DNA of 64,000 nucleotides, taken from assembly GCF_029167105.1 (NCBI RefSeq), contig NZ_JARFML010000007.1, positions 202,036-266,035 of the forward strand. The letters run 5' to 3'. Source of the stretch: Bradyrhizobium yuanmingense. GTDB taxonomy: Bacteria; Pseudomonadota; Alphaproteobacteria; Rhizobiales; Xanthobacteraceae. The position numbers and the translations under genes were made by a program. How positions within the stretch are numbered: position 1 is the stretch's first letter; every line of letters begins with the position of its first letter. Positions 53,830-63,191 of the stretch are shown here, one piece after another. The notes under the pieces are model-generated. The model saw nothing but the letters and a program-made list of their open reading frames with translations. It was not told the DNA's origin and searched no databases.

Positions 53830-55494
53830 ATGCAGATCGGGCCGGCGCTTTCAGGTGTATTAGGTACCACGACGATTGAGGAGTTGCGGCGCGCCGGAGC
53901 GCAGGATGCGATCGTGATCGGCGGGGGAGCCGCCGGAGGATTGGCGGCGCTCTTACTAGCCGAGGCTGGCCTGCGCGTGCTTGTGCTCGAGGCCGGGTGG
54001 CAGAATTCGCCGCGAACGACCGGGATGCGCCGAGCTATAGCCAGCATGAGCCGTAGGCTCGCGGACCCTGCGACACTTCGGTTGCTCCCTCCTGCGGTTG
54101 TTCCCTTTGGCAAGATGGCCTTGAGAGGCCTCGGCATGTTGCGCCAGCCCATCCAATCTCGCTGCAGCATCTGGGGCCGAGCACCGGACTCGTTTGTAGA
54201 CGATCATGACCTGCCTTACGTGACGCCACGGAGCCAACCTTTTGTCTGGATACGCGCGCGAACGCTCGGCGGACGCGTGGGCCTTCCAGGGCACGGCCGG
54301 CAATACTATCGGCTGAACTCGTCCGACCTTACGCCGTGCGATGGATTGAGCGCGCCTTGGCCGCTAGAGCCGGGTGAGTTGGACCCCTGGTATTCGATGG
54401 TCGAGCGACGGCTAGCGCTCGCCGGTGCCATGGATGGCGTACCATGGCAGCCTGACAGTCACCTCTCGCGAGAACTTGAACCTTCTCTGAATCAGTTTGC
54501 GCTGATGGCAGCGATTCGCGCACGGTGGCCTCACTCGCGGCCGATGCTCACGCGCTTTGCGGCACCGCTGGATACCTTGGAAACTGCTGCTCTTACAGGG
54601 CGCCTTCGATGCCGTGAGGGCGCAGTCGTACGGCAAATCGATGTTGATCGATCAGGTCGCGTGCGTGGCGTAGTCTGGTTCGATCAACAAAGTGGAGCCG
54701 ACGTACGCGCTTGCGCTCCGTTGGTCTTTCTGTGCGCGTCCTCGTTAGAGTCGACCCGAATACTCTTGCTTTCGCGTTCATCCAAAGGGGGCCAGGGGCT
54801 AGGTGCAGGGTCTGACGCGCTGGGGCGCTACCTGATGGACCATATTGTCGTAACTGGGTGGGGTGGAGGGGCACCGCTGAAGCCCAGTCCAGTGCTCGAA
54901 GATGGGTGCGCGATTTACCTTCCACGCTTCGATGCGCGCGACAGGCCCGCGCCCCTCGGCGGGCGAGGTTTTGGCGTGCAGTTGTATCAATTTCCAGGAG
55001 GGCACGGGCGCTCCCATTTTACCGCGGTTAGCTTCGGTGAAATGCTTCCTCGTGCCGAAAACCGAGTGACGCTACATCCTACACGACGGGATATATGGGG
55101 AATCCCCGTATTGCATATCGACTGCCGCTATAGCGAAGCGGACTTGGCGCGTGCCCGCGATCAGGCAGCTGCCATACGCGAGATCGCCGCAACAGCTGGC
55201 GTGACGTTGAGCCGCGTCAATGAACGGCCGGCCCCGCCTGGCTCCGCGATTCATGAATGCGGGACCGCCAGGATGGGTATCGACCCCGCGACCTCCGTGC
55301 TGGATCCAAATAACCAGTGCTGGGATGCACAGGGATTGTACGTTACGGATGGTGCCTGTTTCCCGTCGCAGGGCACGCAAAATCCCACGTTGACCATTCT
55401 CGCTCTAACCGCGCGCGCATGCCAACACGCGGTGGGCACCGTCGCCCAACCAAAGCGAGAAGCTGCATTCGGACTAGCCGGAGGCGCGTCATGA
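53830..55494 (+). CDS. GMC-family FAD-dependent oxidoreductase
   Basis: 554 residues from ATG 53830 (AGGGAG 6 nt upstream). IVIGGGAAGGLAALLLAEAG (28-47) is the FAD ADP-binding motif and VLVLEAG follows. The C-terminal GMC block is present: HECGTARMG with the catalytic His region, and TDGACFPSQGTQNPTLTILA with the Asn. GMC enzymes oxidise alcohol groups of sugars, polyols or choline. It is coupled (ATGA) to an aldo/keto reductase, suggesting a paired redox change on a sugar or polyol related to the EPS. No secretion signal is seen. Confidence 0.88.
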   Translation: MQIGPALSGVLGTTTIEELRRAGAQDAIVIGGGAAGGLAALLLAEAGLRVLVLEAGWQNSPRTTGMRRAIASMSRRLADPATLRLLPPAVVPFGKMALRGLGMLRQPIQSRCSIWGRAPDSFVDDHDLPYVTPRSQPFVWIRARTLGGRVGLPGHGRQYYRLNSSDLTPCDGLSAPWPLEPGELDPWYSMVERRLALAGAMDGVPWQPDSHLSRELEPSLNQFALMAAIRARWPHSRPMLTRFAAPLDTLETAALTGRLRCREGAVVRQIDVDRSGRVRGVVWFDQQSGADVRACAPLVFLCASSLESTRILLLSRSSKGGQGLGAGSDALGRYLMDHIVVTGWGGGAPLKPSPVLEDGCAIYLPRFDARDRPAPLGGRGFGVQLYQFPGGHGRSHFTAVSFGEMLPRAENRVTLHPTRRDIWGIPVLHIDCRYSEADLARARDQAAAIREIAATAGVTLSRVNERPAPPGSAIHECGTARMGIDPATSVLDPNNQCWDAQGLYVTDGACFPSQGTQNPTLTILALTARACQHAVGTVAQPKREAAFGLAGGAS

Positions 55495-56507
55495 CGGTTG
55501 CTGCTGCCGCGCCGTTTCGAGAAATCCTTCCGCGAAACATGCTTCCCCTAGGTTTTGGATCCGGCGCACTGTTGAGCAAGCGACGAACCCGCCGTGAGGC
55601 TCTTAAGTTGCTCGAAGCAGCCATGGATTGTGGGGTCACATATTTTGATACTGCGCGAATGTACGGTGCTGGTCGCGCAGAGAGCATTCTGGGAGAGCTG
55701 GCGGCGCGAAAGCGGGAGCGCCTGGTTCTGGCAAGCAAGGCCGGCATTGTCCCACAAAATCGCGCACTTCATGTCCGCGCAATGGGTCGTAGCATTCGGC
55801 TTCTGCACAATGTCGCGCCAAGTTCAAAGAATTACCTGCCTGTGCCGTCCACCTATCTGCCGCGTTTCGGAGCCTTTGGTCTGGTGGAGTTCCGGAAAAG
55901 TGTCGAGACCAGTCTCAAGGAATTGCGTACAGACTACCTCGATATTCTACTCCTGCACGAGTGCAGCGCTGCCGACATAGAGGAAACGGACCTGATCCGT
56001 TTTCTCGATGATCTTAAGCGGGAAGGGAAGGTTCGCGCCGTTGGCATAGCGACAGGCATGGAGGAGACGATGTCCATCCTCCAAAGGAATGCAGCGCTGT
56101 TCGACGTTGTTCAGATTCCAAGCGCCATCTGGAATATGAACGTTAGGAAACTTCCGGCAACCAACCGCCTCGTGATTACGCATTCGTCTCTTACCAGCCG
56201 ATTTAGAATATTGCTTGATAGATTGTTCTCCGATGAGCGGATGGCAGCTGAATGGCGTTCGCTGACGCGGGTAGATCCACGCGATTCGACAGAACTTGCT
56301 CATCTACTGCTGGCTCATGCGCTGAATGCAAATCCAAACGGGATCGTCATCTTTTTCTCGTCCAATCCGTCGAATGTTGTGGCAAACGTGAAATCTGTCA
56401 GCAGTCGAGCTATCGATGAGAAGCAGATCGCGGGCTTGAACGCATTATTGGCGAGAAAGCACGTTGCCGAGTTCCTTGACGCGAGCTTCCGAGATCTGAG
56501 CTTCTGA
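55491..56507 (+). CDS. aldo/keto reductase
   Basis: 338 residues from ATG 55491, overlapping the GMC stop as ATGA. YFDTARMYGAGRAESILGEL carries the catalytic Asp and Tyr, LVLASKAG the Lys, and YLDILLLHECS the His position; this is a full AKR tetrad. The C-terminal NADPH-binding part is somewhat divergent (FFSSNPSNVVANV). Probably acts with the GMC oxidoreductase in a two-step alteration of one metabolite. Confidence 0.87.
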   Translation: MTVAAAAPFREILPRNMLPLGFGSGALLSKRRTRREALKLLEAAMDCGVTYFDTARMYGAGRAESILGELAARKRERLVLASKAGIVPQNRALHVRAMGRSIRLLHNVAPSSKNYLPVPSTYLPRFGAFGLVEFRKSVETSLKELRTDYLDILLLHECSAADIEETDLIRFLDDLKREGKVRAVGIATGMEETMSILQRNAALFDVVQIPSAIWNMNVRKLPATNRLVITHSSLTSRFRILLDRLFSDERMAAEWRSLTRVDPRDSTELAHLLLAHALNANPNGIVIFFSSNPSNVVANVKSVSSRAIDEKQIAGLNALLARKHVAEFLDASFRDLSF

Positions 56508-57039
56508 TCGGTGCAGACCGGCGACATTGGCTTGACTTTGCATCAGTCGGACGCGGCGAAGTATGGTTAGTCGCCGGCGGGACTGATCGAACATCGCGTT
56601 GCGACCTTGCCGGGGCAGCAGTGTTTGGCGGCATATAATCTTGTGGATCGAACTATTTAATTTGTTTTCTGCTGTGGCGTCGTCGACGACACCCCTAGTA
56701 AGCTGTTGTCTAGTGGCGAAGACGTAACATCGATTCCGGCATACTTTTGTATATCTTCGACCGCTCCGTGTGACACTCGTTCAATGCGGTGCACGAGTGG
56801 TTGATCGGACTGAAGAAATTTCCGGCATTTAATTCGCGCGATGCGAATGTGTCTAAGGTGGCTCAGGAAATTACCTTGGGTGAGCCGTCGTGTCGTCGCA
56901 AAAAAGCCTCCACCCGCCGGGAAGACGCACCCCAACGGCGCTGCGCCAGCAGAGTCGCACTTGGGGTCGCGTCGCTCGGGGAAAACAATTGGGCGCGTGC
57001 CAGGGGCAAACTAAATTGAAATTAACAGGAGAAAACTAG
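56508..57039. other. intergenic region before the beta-helix secreted protein
   Basis: About 530 bp with only short overlapping frames. It should contain the promoter of the secretion unit at 57040-62798; a small A+T patch (56635-56670) and a second one just before AGGAG at about 57027 are the only notable features. Confidence 0.4.
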
Positions 57040-59460
57040 ATGGCATCCATTCCTCTGACGTGGAATGATCCGATGTTTAGCGACCAGACCAATTCGGGGA
57101 CGGTCTGGCTTGAGAATGGAGAGACGATTTCAGGTGTGAGCATTTCCGACCAGAGCGACACTGTCGCCGTCGGAGGGAGCGGCTCGTTCACCATCGACGA
57201 CGTCCGTATTTCTTCAAGGGAAGGCGTGCGCATTGGGGGCAGCGGTGATGTCACCATCAACAATACGTACATCGAGACAACGGGACTGTCGGGCGATCAC
57301 GCCGACGGAATTCAGGCCTATGCTCCCGGCGCCACTGGGAATCTGACCATTACAAATTCGACGATTGTATCGCACGACCAGAATGCCACTGCTGGGCTGT
57401 TCATCGCAGACGGTTATAGCGGAACGTTCACTTTCAATAACGTGGTGTTCGACGGTGGCCCATTTGGTCTGCGCATTGCCGCGGACGGAGGAGCCGGTCA
57501 CGATGACTACCTCGCCCTCAAGGACGTGTATTTTGTGGGGCCATTTGCGTATGGCGCGCTTTGGTTGGAGGAGGTCAATGCGAACATCCACATCACGCAA
57601 TGGGAGAATGTGCGCTACGCCACGATCGTGGACGGTCAACTTATCCCTGGCGAACTTATCCCGCCTCCCCTTCCGGTTGAAGGACCGACCGCACCCAGCA
57701 CGCCGACTGAGCCGGATGCTCCGACTATCGCGTCGTTCTCGACCGACAGCGGCACCGCTGGCGACAAGATTACCAACGACAATACCATCGAGCTCAAGGG
57801 CACCGCGGCTGCCGGCAGCACGGTCAAGATCTACGACGGTACGACCCAAATTGGTTCGACGACTACGGACTCGAGCGGCAGTTGGGACTACATCACCAAG
57901 GTCCTGACCGACGCCAAGCATACGCTGACCGCAACGGCGACCAGCTCGTCGGGGCAGACCAGCGCGGCGTCGTCTGCGTTGGCAATCACTATCGATACCA
58001 AGGCTCCGACTGCGCCGACCATTGCCAGCCATACCGTGAACACCGCAAATCAGGTGGTGATGTCGGGCAGTGCCGAAGCGAGCAGCGTCGTGAAGGTGTT
58101 CGACGGCACGACCCAGATCGGGACCGCGACGGCCAACAGCACCGGCGGGTGGAGCTATACAACCAGCGCCCTTGCGGCCGGTTCGCACAGCCTTACCGCG
58201 ACGGCAACGGACGCAGCAGGCAATACCGGCCCGGCGTCCACTGCGTTCACCGCCAGCATCACCGGCAGCTCGACGCCGGCCACACCGACCTCGCCGTCGT
58301 CGCCGACTGCCGGCACGGTAGTCGAGTCAGCTGGCGCGACGAGTCTCGTTGAGAGCGGCGGCAAATATTACCTCAATGGCAGCACCGGATCGGGCCCCAC
58401 GCTGAAGGATAACGGTGTGGAGTTTGTGAAAGGGTCGGATGGCACCTGGACTCCCATCGGTGCGGAGAAGACGGCGACGGGCTATCAAGTTGCCTGGAAG
58501 GAGACGAGCACCGGTCAGTACACGGCGTGGAACACCGACAATAACGGCAACTACGTGTCTCATGTCAGCTCCCTGACCGGCTCCACAGACGGTGGCTCGG
58601 TGTCGGGTACGGACTCTGGCCTTAAGTCGCTCGAGACGAGCTTCCATCAGGATCTGAACGGTGACGGGCAGGTAGGTACTTCCACTGCGACCACCCCGAC
58701 GTCGCCAACCCCGACGACTGGCCAGGTCGTCGAATCCGCTGGTGTGACAAGTCTCGTTGAGAGTGGCGGAAAGTACTACCTCAACGGCAGCACCGGCACT
58801 GGTCCGACGCTCAAGGATAACGGCGTGGCTTTCGTGAGCGGGTCCGATGGCACCTGGACTCCCATTGGCGCGGAGAAGACGGCGACGGGCTATCAAGTTG
58901 CCTGGAAGGAGACGAGCACCGGTCAGTACACGGCGTGGAATACCGACAATAACGGCAACTACGTGTCTCATGTCAGCTCCCTGACCGGCTCCACAGACGG
59001 TGGCTCGGTGTCGGGTACGGACTCTGGCCTCAAGACGCTGGAGACCAGCTTCCATCAGGACCTGAACAGTGACGGGCAGATCGGTGCGTCCAGCGTATCT
59101 ACGTCATCCACTGCAACCGGTAGCAACGCGGCTATTGCGGGCAGTACGTTCATCGCTTCGCCGGGCAACACGACCCTGACCAGCACTTCCGGCGATGACA
59201 CCTTCGTTGGCAGCAGCCAGGCCGATACTTTCGTGTTTGGCGCGAACTTCGGCAACGACGTCATCAAGGGCTTCGTTGCCCGCGGACCTGCTCACGACAC
59301 GATCGAGTTCAGCAAGAGTGTGTTCGACAGTTTTGCCAGCGTTCTTTCCCACGCGACCCAGTCGGGCACCGATGTCGTGATCGCGACGGGGAGCGATACG
59401 CTCACGCTGAAGAGCGCCAAGCTCGGCTCGTTGACCAGCAACGACTTCCACTTCGCGTAG
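57040..59460 (+). CDS. type I-secreted beta-helix protein with Ig-like, W-rich repeat and RTX-like C-terminal domains
   Basis: 806 residues; AGGAG 8 nt before ATG 57040. Residues 1-205 read like a right-handed parallel beta-helix (repeated ITNSTI/FNNVVF/INNTYI rungs), the fold of many polysaccharide lyases. Two bacterial Ig-like domains (about 227-318 and 320-407) share TVKIYDGTTQIGS/VVKVFDGTTQIGT. Two 136-residue W-rich repeats (about 426-547 and 562-683: KYYLNGSTG, GTWTPIGAEKTATGYQVAWK, LETSFHQDLN) match the 'tryptophan-rich Synechocystis C-terminal' family. The last 95 residues (GDDTFVGSSQADTFVFG, FHFA end) are RTX-like with a type I secretion tail. Directly upstream of a PrsD/PrsE-like pair: likely an EPS-acting or matrix protein. 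Enzymatic activity is not proven. Confidence 0.85.
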   Translation: MASIPLTWNDPMFSDQTNSGTVWLENGETISGVSISDQSDTVAVGGSGSFTIDDVRISSREGVRIGGSGDVTINNTYIETTGLSGDHADGIQAYAPGATGNLTITNSTIVSHDQNATAGLFIADGYSGTFTFNNVVFDGGPFGLRIAADGGAGHDDYLALKDVYFVGPFAYGALWLEEVNANIHITQWENVRYATIVDGQLIPGELIPPPLPVEGPTAPSTPTEPDAPTIASFSTDSGTAGDKITNDNTIELKGTAAAGSTVKIYDGTTQIGSTTTDSSGSWDYITKVLTDAKHTLTATATSSSGQTSAASSALAITIDTKAPTAPTIASHTVNTANQVVMSGSAEASSVVKVFDGTTQIGTATANSTGGWSYTTSALAAGSHSLTATATDAAGNTGPASTAFTASITGSSTPATPTSPSSPTAGTVVESAGATSLVESGGKYYLNGSTGSGPTLKDNGVEFVKGSDGTWTPIGAEKTATGYQVAWKETSTGQYTAWNTDNNGNYVSHVSSLTGSTDGGSVSGTDSGLKSLETSFHQDLNGDGQVGTSTATTPTSPTPTTGQVVESAGVTSLVESGGKYYLNGSTGTGPTLKDNGVAFVSGSDGTWTPIGAEKTATGYQVAWKETSTGQYTAWNTDNNGNYVSHVSSLTGSTDGGSVSGTDSGLKTLETSFHQDLNSDGQIGASSVSTSSTATGSNAAIAGSTFIASPGNTTLTSTSGDDTFVGSSQADTFVFGANFGNDVIKGFVARGPAHDTIEFSKSVFDSFASVLSHATQSGTDVVIATGSDTLTLKSAKLGSLTSNDFHFA
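58315..59090 (+). repeat. two-copy 408-bp tandem repeat (W-rich module)
   Basis: The segment starting near 58315 is repeated 408 bp later (136 codons). The stretch from about 58441 to 58620 is nearly base-identical to 58849-59028, including synonymous positions, while the flanks of each unit have diverged. It is an internal gene duplication of the W-rich domain. Confidence 0.85.
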
Positions 59461-59553
59461 GGGACGGCATCCACAGAAAGCAATCTTCAACAAACGCCTT
59501 GGGGGATCTCTTGAGGGATCTTCCAACAAAGGCGCGGTTCAGGGGCAGAAGCC

Positions 59554-61488
59554 ATGATTGACTTTGGACGGCGGGGGGAATTCCCCCCGCCCGCAAATCT
59601 CTATCGAATTCCATTTCTTCACATATCAGGACTCTGGTCAGCCGGACGGCAGTGGGCGGAAAACGCTCAACTGCAGACGCCGCAACTGATCGGCTGGGCA
59701 AAGGGCCTGATCGAAGTGTTGCGGCCGCGGATATTCGCTGGTCGCCCCCAGCCAGTGGATCACTATGACGAGTCGCAGTCAGAGTTGTCCGCGTTCCTGC
59801 GGTCTTGCCGCCGGATTTTCTGGGCGCTAGCGGCCTTCAGCGGCATGAGCAACCTTCTCATGCTCACCGGCTCGTTCTTCATGCTGCAAGTCTATGATCG
59901 GGTGTTGCCCGGACGTAGCATACCGACTCTTGTCGCCCTGTTGGCTCTGGCGACGGTGCTTTACCTGTTTCAGGGCGGGCTCGACTTCGTCAGGAGCAGG
60001 ATCAGCGCCCGGGTCGGCCGGTATTTCGATGAAAGTCTCGGGGTTCGCATCTTCGACGCTCTTGTTCGCCTGCCTTTGAAGACCAGAGCGGATGGCGACG
60101 GCCTGCAGCCGGTGCGGGACCTCGATCAGGTCCGCAGCTTCCTGTCGAGCGGAGGGCCGACGGCGCTCTTCGATCTGCCCTGGATGCCGATCTATCTCGG
60201 CGTCTGCTTCCTCTTTCACTTTTGGATTGGCATCACTGCGCTGGCTGGTGCGTTGGTGCTGGTCGGCATTACGATGCTCACGGAAACGCGTACCCGAGGT
60301 CCGGCAAAGGCGAGCTCGCGTCTCGCCGTTTCGCGAACTGCCCTCGCGCTCGAGGGACGGCGCAACGCCGAAGTTCTGCAGGCCATGGGTATGCGGCAAC
60401 AAGCGGCTTTGCGTTGGCAGGATGTCAACGCGAAGTACCTCGCAGCCCATGAACGGGCCAGCGATGTCGCAAACGGGCTCGGTGGTGCCTCGAAGATTTT
60501 CCGCGCGATCTTGCAATCGCTGGTTCTTGCCGTTGGCGCCGTCCTCGTCATCAACCAGGAATCGACGGCCGGCATCATCATTGCCGGGTCGATCCTCACC
60601 GCGAGGGCCCTTGCGCCTGTCGAAATGGCAATTGCGAACTGGAAGGGGTTCGTCGCGGCGCGCCAATCGGGACAACGGCTTGATTACTTGCTTAAACTTC
60701 TCCCTCAGGAGGAGGAGCGGTTGGCATTGCCGGCGCCTGTTGAAACCCTTAGCGCCGAGAACCTCTATATTGGTGCTCCGAACTCCGAAAGACCCACTCT
60801 CAGCGACGTGTCATTTCAGCTGCGGAGTGGGCAGGCGGTCGGAATCATCGGTCCGAGCGGATCCGGCAAGTCGACGCTGGCGCGTGCGCTGGTTGGGGTG
60901 TGGCCGTGCATTCGAGGCAGGATCCGGCTCGACAACGCCGCCCTCGATCACTGGTCTTCGGACGACCTCGGCAAGCACATCGGTTATCTGCCCCAGGACG
61001 TAGAATTGTTCGACGGCAGCATTGCGATGAACATTGCGCGCTTCGATCCGGACGCAACCGCCGCCGCTGTTTTGGAAGCCGCCCGTGCCGCGGGCGCGCA
61101 TGACCTCGTCCTCTCACTGCCGGACGGGTACAGCACGAAGATCGGCGAGGGAGGGCTGGCGCTGTCGGCGGGGCAGCGGCAGCGTATCGGGCTTGCGCGC
61201 GCCTTTTACGGCAAACCCTTCCTGGTCGTGCTTGACGAACCCTCTTCCAATCTCGATGCGGAGGGCGAGGAGGCCCTGACCGAGGCGATCCTGAACGTGC
61301 GACGTCGCGGAGGGATTGTGGCCGTTGTCGCTCATCGGCCGAAGGCGCTGGAAGGTGTGGACCATGTTTTGTGCCTCGGCGAAGGCAGAGTTCAGTCCTT
61401 CGGCAAGCGAGAGGAGGTTCTCAAGAGAGTGCTGCGGAATCCGGTGTCGCTGAAGGTCGTCGCGGAAGCTCAAGGAGGCGGCCGATGA
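59554..61488 (+). CDS. prsD: PrtD/PrsD-family type I secretion ABC transporter
   Basis: 644 residues, about 60-70 longer than typical PrtD because of an N-terminal extension (1-75, no known motif). Membrane domain from about 85 (WALAAFSGMSNLLMLTGSFFMLQVYDRVLPG, the PrtD hallmark), no C39 domain. Nucleotide-binding domain: Walker A GIIGPSGSGKSTLARAL, signature LSAGQRQRIGLARAF, Walker B FLVVLDEPSSNLD. In rhizobia PrsD with PrsE exports EPS glycanases and adhesins lacking signal peptides. The gene symbol is given by analogy. The stop overlaps the adaptor gene start (ATGA). Confidence 0.9.
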   Translation: MIDFGRRGEFPPPANLYRIPFLHISGLWSAGRQWAENAQLQTPQLIGWAKGLIEVLRPRIFAGRPQPVDHYDESQSELSAFLRSCRRIFWALAAFSGMSNLLMLTGSFFMLQVYDRVLPGRSIPTLVALLALATVLYLFQGGLDFVRSRISARVGRYFDESLGVRIFDALVRLPLKTRADGDGLQPVRDLDQVRSFLSSGGPTALFDLPWMPIYLGVCFLFHFWIGITALAGALVLVGITMLTETRTRGPAKASSRLAVSRTALALEGRRNAEVLQAMGMRQQAALRWQDVNAKYLAAHERASDVANGLGGASKIFRAILQSLVLAVGAVLVINQESTAGIIIAGSILTARALAPVEMAIANWKGFVAARQSGQRLDYLLKLLPQEEERLALPAPVETLSAENLYIGAPNSERPTLSDVSFQLRSGQAVGIIGPSGSGKSTLARALVGVWPCIRGRIRLDNAALDHWSSDDLGKHIGYLPQDVELFDGSIAMNIARFDPDATAAAVLEAARAAGAHDLVLSLPDGYSTKIGEGGLALSAGQRQRIGLARAFYGKPFLVVLDEPSSNLDAEGEEALTEAILNVRRRGGIVAVVAHRPKALEGVDHVLCLGEGRVQSFGKREEVLKRVLRNPVSLKVVAEAQGGGR

Positions 61489-62798
61489 ACGGTCAGGTAA
61501 CGCCGGCGTTGCAGTCCATCCAACGTTACATGATCGTCGGAATGATCATGTTCGCTATGGTGACCTTTGGGGTCGGCGGCTGGGCGACGACTTCCCAGTT
61601 GTCGGGCGCGGTGATCGCGCAGGGCGTGGTCGTGGTGGATTCGAGCGTCAAGAAGGTCCAGCACGCCACGGGTGGAATCGTCGGAGAGTTGCGCGTGCGC
61701 CAGGGCGATCGGGTGAATGCAGGCGACATCCTGATCCGTCTCGACGAGACGCAGACGCTCGCAAATGCGACGATCGTCACGAATAGCATCGACGAACTGC
61801 TGGCGCGGCAGGCCCGTCTCGAGGCCGAGCGCGATAGTGCCGAGCAGGTCGTGTTTCCAAAGGTACTGCTCGACAGGGCCAAAGAAAGCAACTCCGAGGC
61901 GAGCCGTGCAATCGCCGCGGAGCGGAAGCTGTTCGACCTGCGTCGTCAGGCGAGGAGCGGCCAAAAAGCGCAGTTGCAGGAGAAGAGCGCGCAGTTGGAG
62001 AACGAAATCAAGGGCTACATGGGGCAGACGGAGGCCAAGCAGAAGGAAGTGGAATTCATCCGACAGGAGCTGGAGGGTGTGCGCAGCCTCTGGCAGAAGA
62101 ACCTGGTGCCGATCACCCGGCTCAATTCCCTCGAGCGCGACTCCGCCCGCATCGAGGGCGAGCGCAGCCAGCTCGCAGGAATGATCGCTCAGTCGAAGGG
62201 CAAGATCTCCGAAATCGGACTCCAGATCATTCAGATCGACCAGGACCTCCGAACCGAGGTCGGCAAGAACCTGATCGAAACCCGCTCGAAACTCTCCGAG
62301 CTGGGCGAGCGCAAGACTGCGGCGGTGGATCAGTTGAATCGGGTCGATATCCGGGCGCCACAGTCCGGTCGCGTCCACGAGCTCAGCGTCCATACGGTCG
62401 GGGGGGTGATCTCTCCGGGCGAGCAAATCATGCTGATTGTCCCTGACGCGGACTCGCTCGCGGTCGAAGTCAAGATCGCACCAAAGGATATCGACCAGGT
62501 CTACGTGGGGCAGACCGCGACAATGCGCTTCGCAGCGTTCAACCAGAAGACCACGCCCGAAATCGACGGCGAGGTCAGCATGGTTTCGGCAGACATCACG
62601 CAGGATCAGCGTGCCGGCACGAGTTACTACACAGGCCGCGTCTTGCTGAAGACGGAAGAGCTGGCGAAGCTCGGCTCGGCCAAGTTGCTGCCCGGCATGC
62701 CTGTCGAGGTCTTCATCAAGACGGCAGGGCGGACCGCGCTGTCCTACCTGCTCAAGCCGCTACACGATCAGGCGCAGCGCGCATTCAAAGAGCGCTGA
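61485..62798 (+). CDS. prsE: PrtE/PrsE-family type I secretion membrane-fusion protein
   Basis: 437 residues from ATG 61485 (AAGGAGG upstream, ATGA overlap). One membrane helix (about 16-38, MIVGMIMFAMVTFGVGGWATT), then HATGGIVGELRVRQGDRVNAGDILIRLDETQT, the barrel-sandwich half, a long coiled coil (about 95-285), VDIRAPQSGRVHELSVHTVGG as second half, and a beta-barrel end. Adaptor between the ABC pump and a TolC-like channel encoded elsewhere. A strong stem-loop follows. Confidence 0.9.
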   Translation: MNGQVTPALQSIQRYMIVGMIMFAMVTFGVGGWATTSQLSGAVIAQGVVVVDSSVKKVQHATGGIVGELRVRQGDRVNAGDILIRLDETQTLANATIVTNSIDELLARQARLEAERDSAEQVVFPKVLLDRAKESNSEASRAIAAERKLFDLRRQARSGQKAQLQEKSAQLENEIKGYMGQTEAKQKEVEFIRQELEGVRSLWQKNLVPITRLNSLERDSARIEGERSQLAGMIAQSKGKISEIGLQIIQIDQDLRTEVGKNLIETRSKLSELGERKTAAVDQLNRVDIRAPQSGRVHELSVHTVGGVISPGEQIMLIVPDADSLAVEVKIAPKDIDQVYVGQTATMRFAAFNQKTTPEIDGEVSMVSADITQDQRAGTSYYTGRVLLKTEELAKLGSAKLLPGMPVEVFIKTAGRTALSYLLKPLHDQAQRAFKER

Positions 62799-62822
62799 GC
62801 CCTTGCTGGATCTGAAATGACA

Positions 62823-62852
62823 CAGCCCCGAGTGCACCCGCACTCGGGGCTG
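62823..62852 (+). terminator. stem-loop after the PrsDE-like operon
   Basis: CAGCCCCGAGTGC (62823-62835) pairs perfectly with GCACTCGGGGCTG (62840-62852) around ACCC: a 13-bp stem starting 24 nt after the adaptor stop. There is no run of T after it, so it may need Rho or act as an mRNA 3' barrier. Confidence 0.7.
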
Positions 62853-62956
62853 CAGATCAGCGACCTCCGAGCTCGCGATCAAGCAGGTATTGGACAAATG
62901 ACGTCGCAGCCCGTCCCATACTCTCGCAAAACCCCGTCATTCGTCTTTATGATGAT

Positions 62957-63127
62957 GTGCTAAAACAACAATTGCTGGCCGACGTTCAAGACTATCTACA
63001 GAATTTCATCATGGAAATTTGGAGTGGTATCATACAAGGCACTGGCAGTTATCGCTATTGGTACAAGCATTTTGCCGGCGGATACGACGAAGCTGACACG
63101 TCAGATCGGGTGAGGCCGTCTTCCTAA
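62957..63127 (+). CDS. short protein or C-terminal gene remnant
   Basis: This frame reads like protein (LLADVQDYLQNFIMEIWSGI, then GTGSYRYWYKHFAGGYDEAD) and stays open back to about 62865, but has no ATG or good ribosome site; GTG 62957 gives 56 residues. Aromatic-rich and uninterrupted, it could be the 3' end of a degraded gene. No family recognised. Confidence 0.3.
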   Translation: MLKQQLLADVQDYLQNFIMEIWSGIIQGTGSYRYWYKHFAGGYDEADTSDRVRPSS

Positions 63128-63191
63128 CCCAACAACCACCGCCAGACATCATCGCAGCAGTTCTGCCCCGTCCAATGATGCGTTGGCCGCA

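Noticed and set aside
57040..59460. Beta-helix protein as a classical autotransporter
   Set aside because: No signal peptide and no C-terminal membrane barrel; the RTX-like tail and adjacent PrsDE-like genes point to type I secretion.
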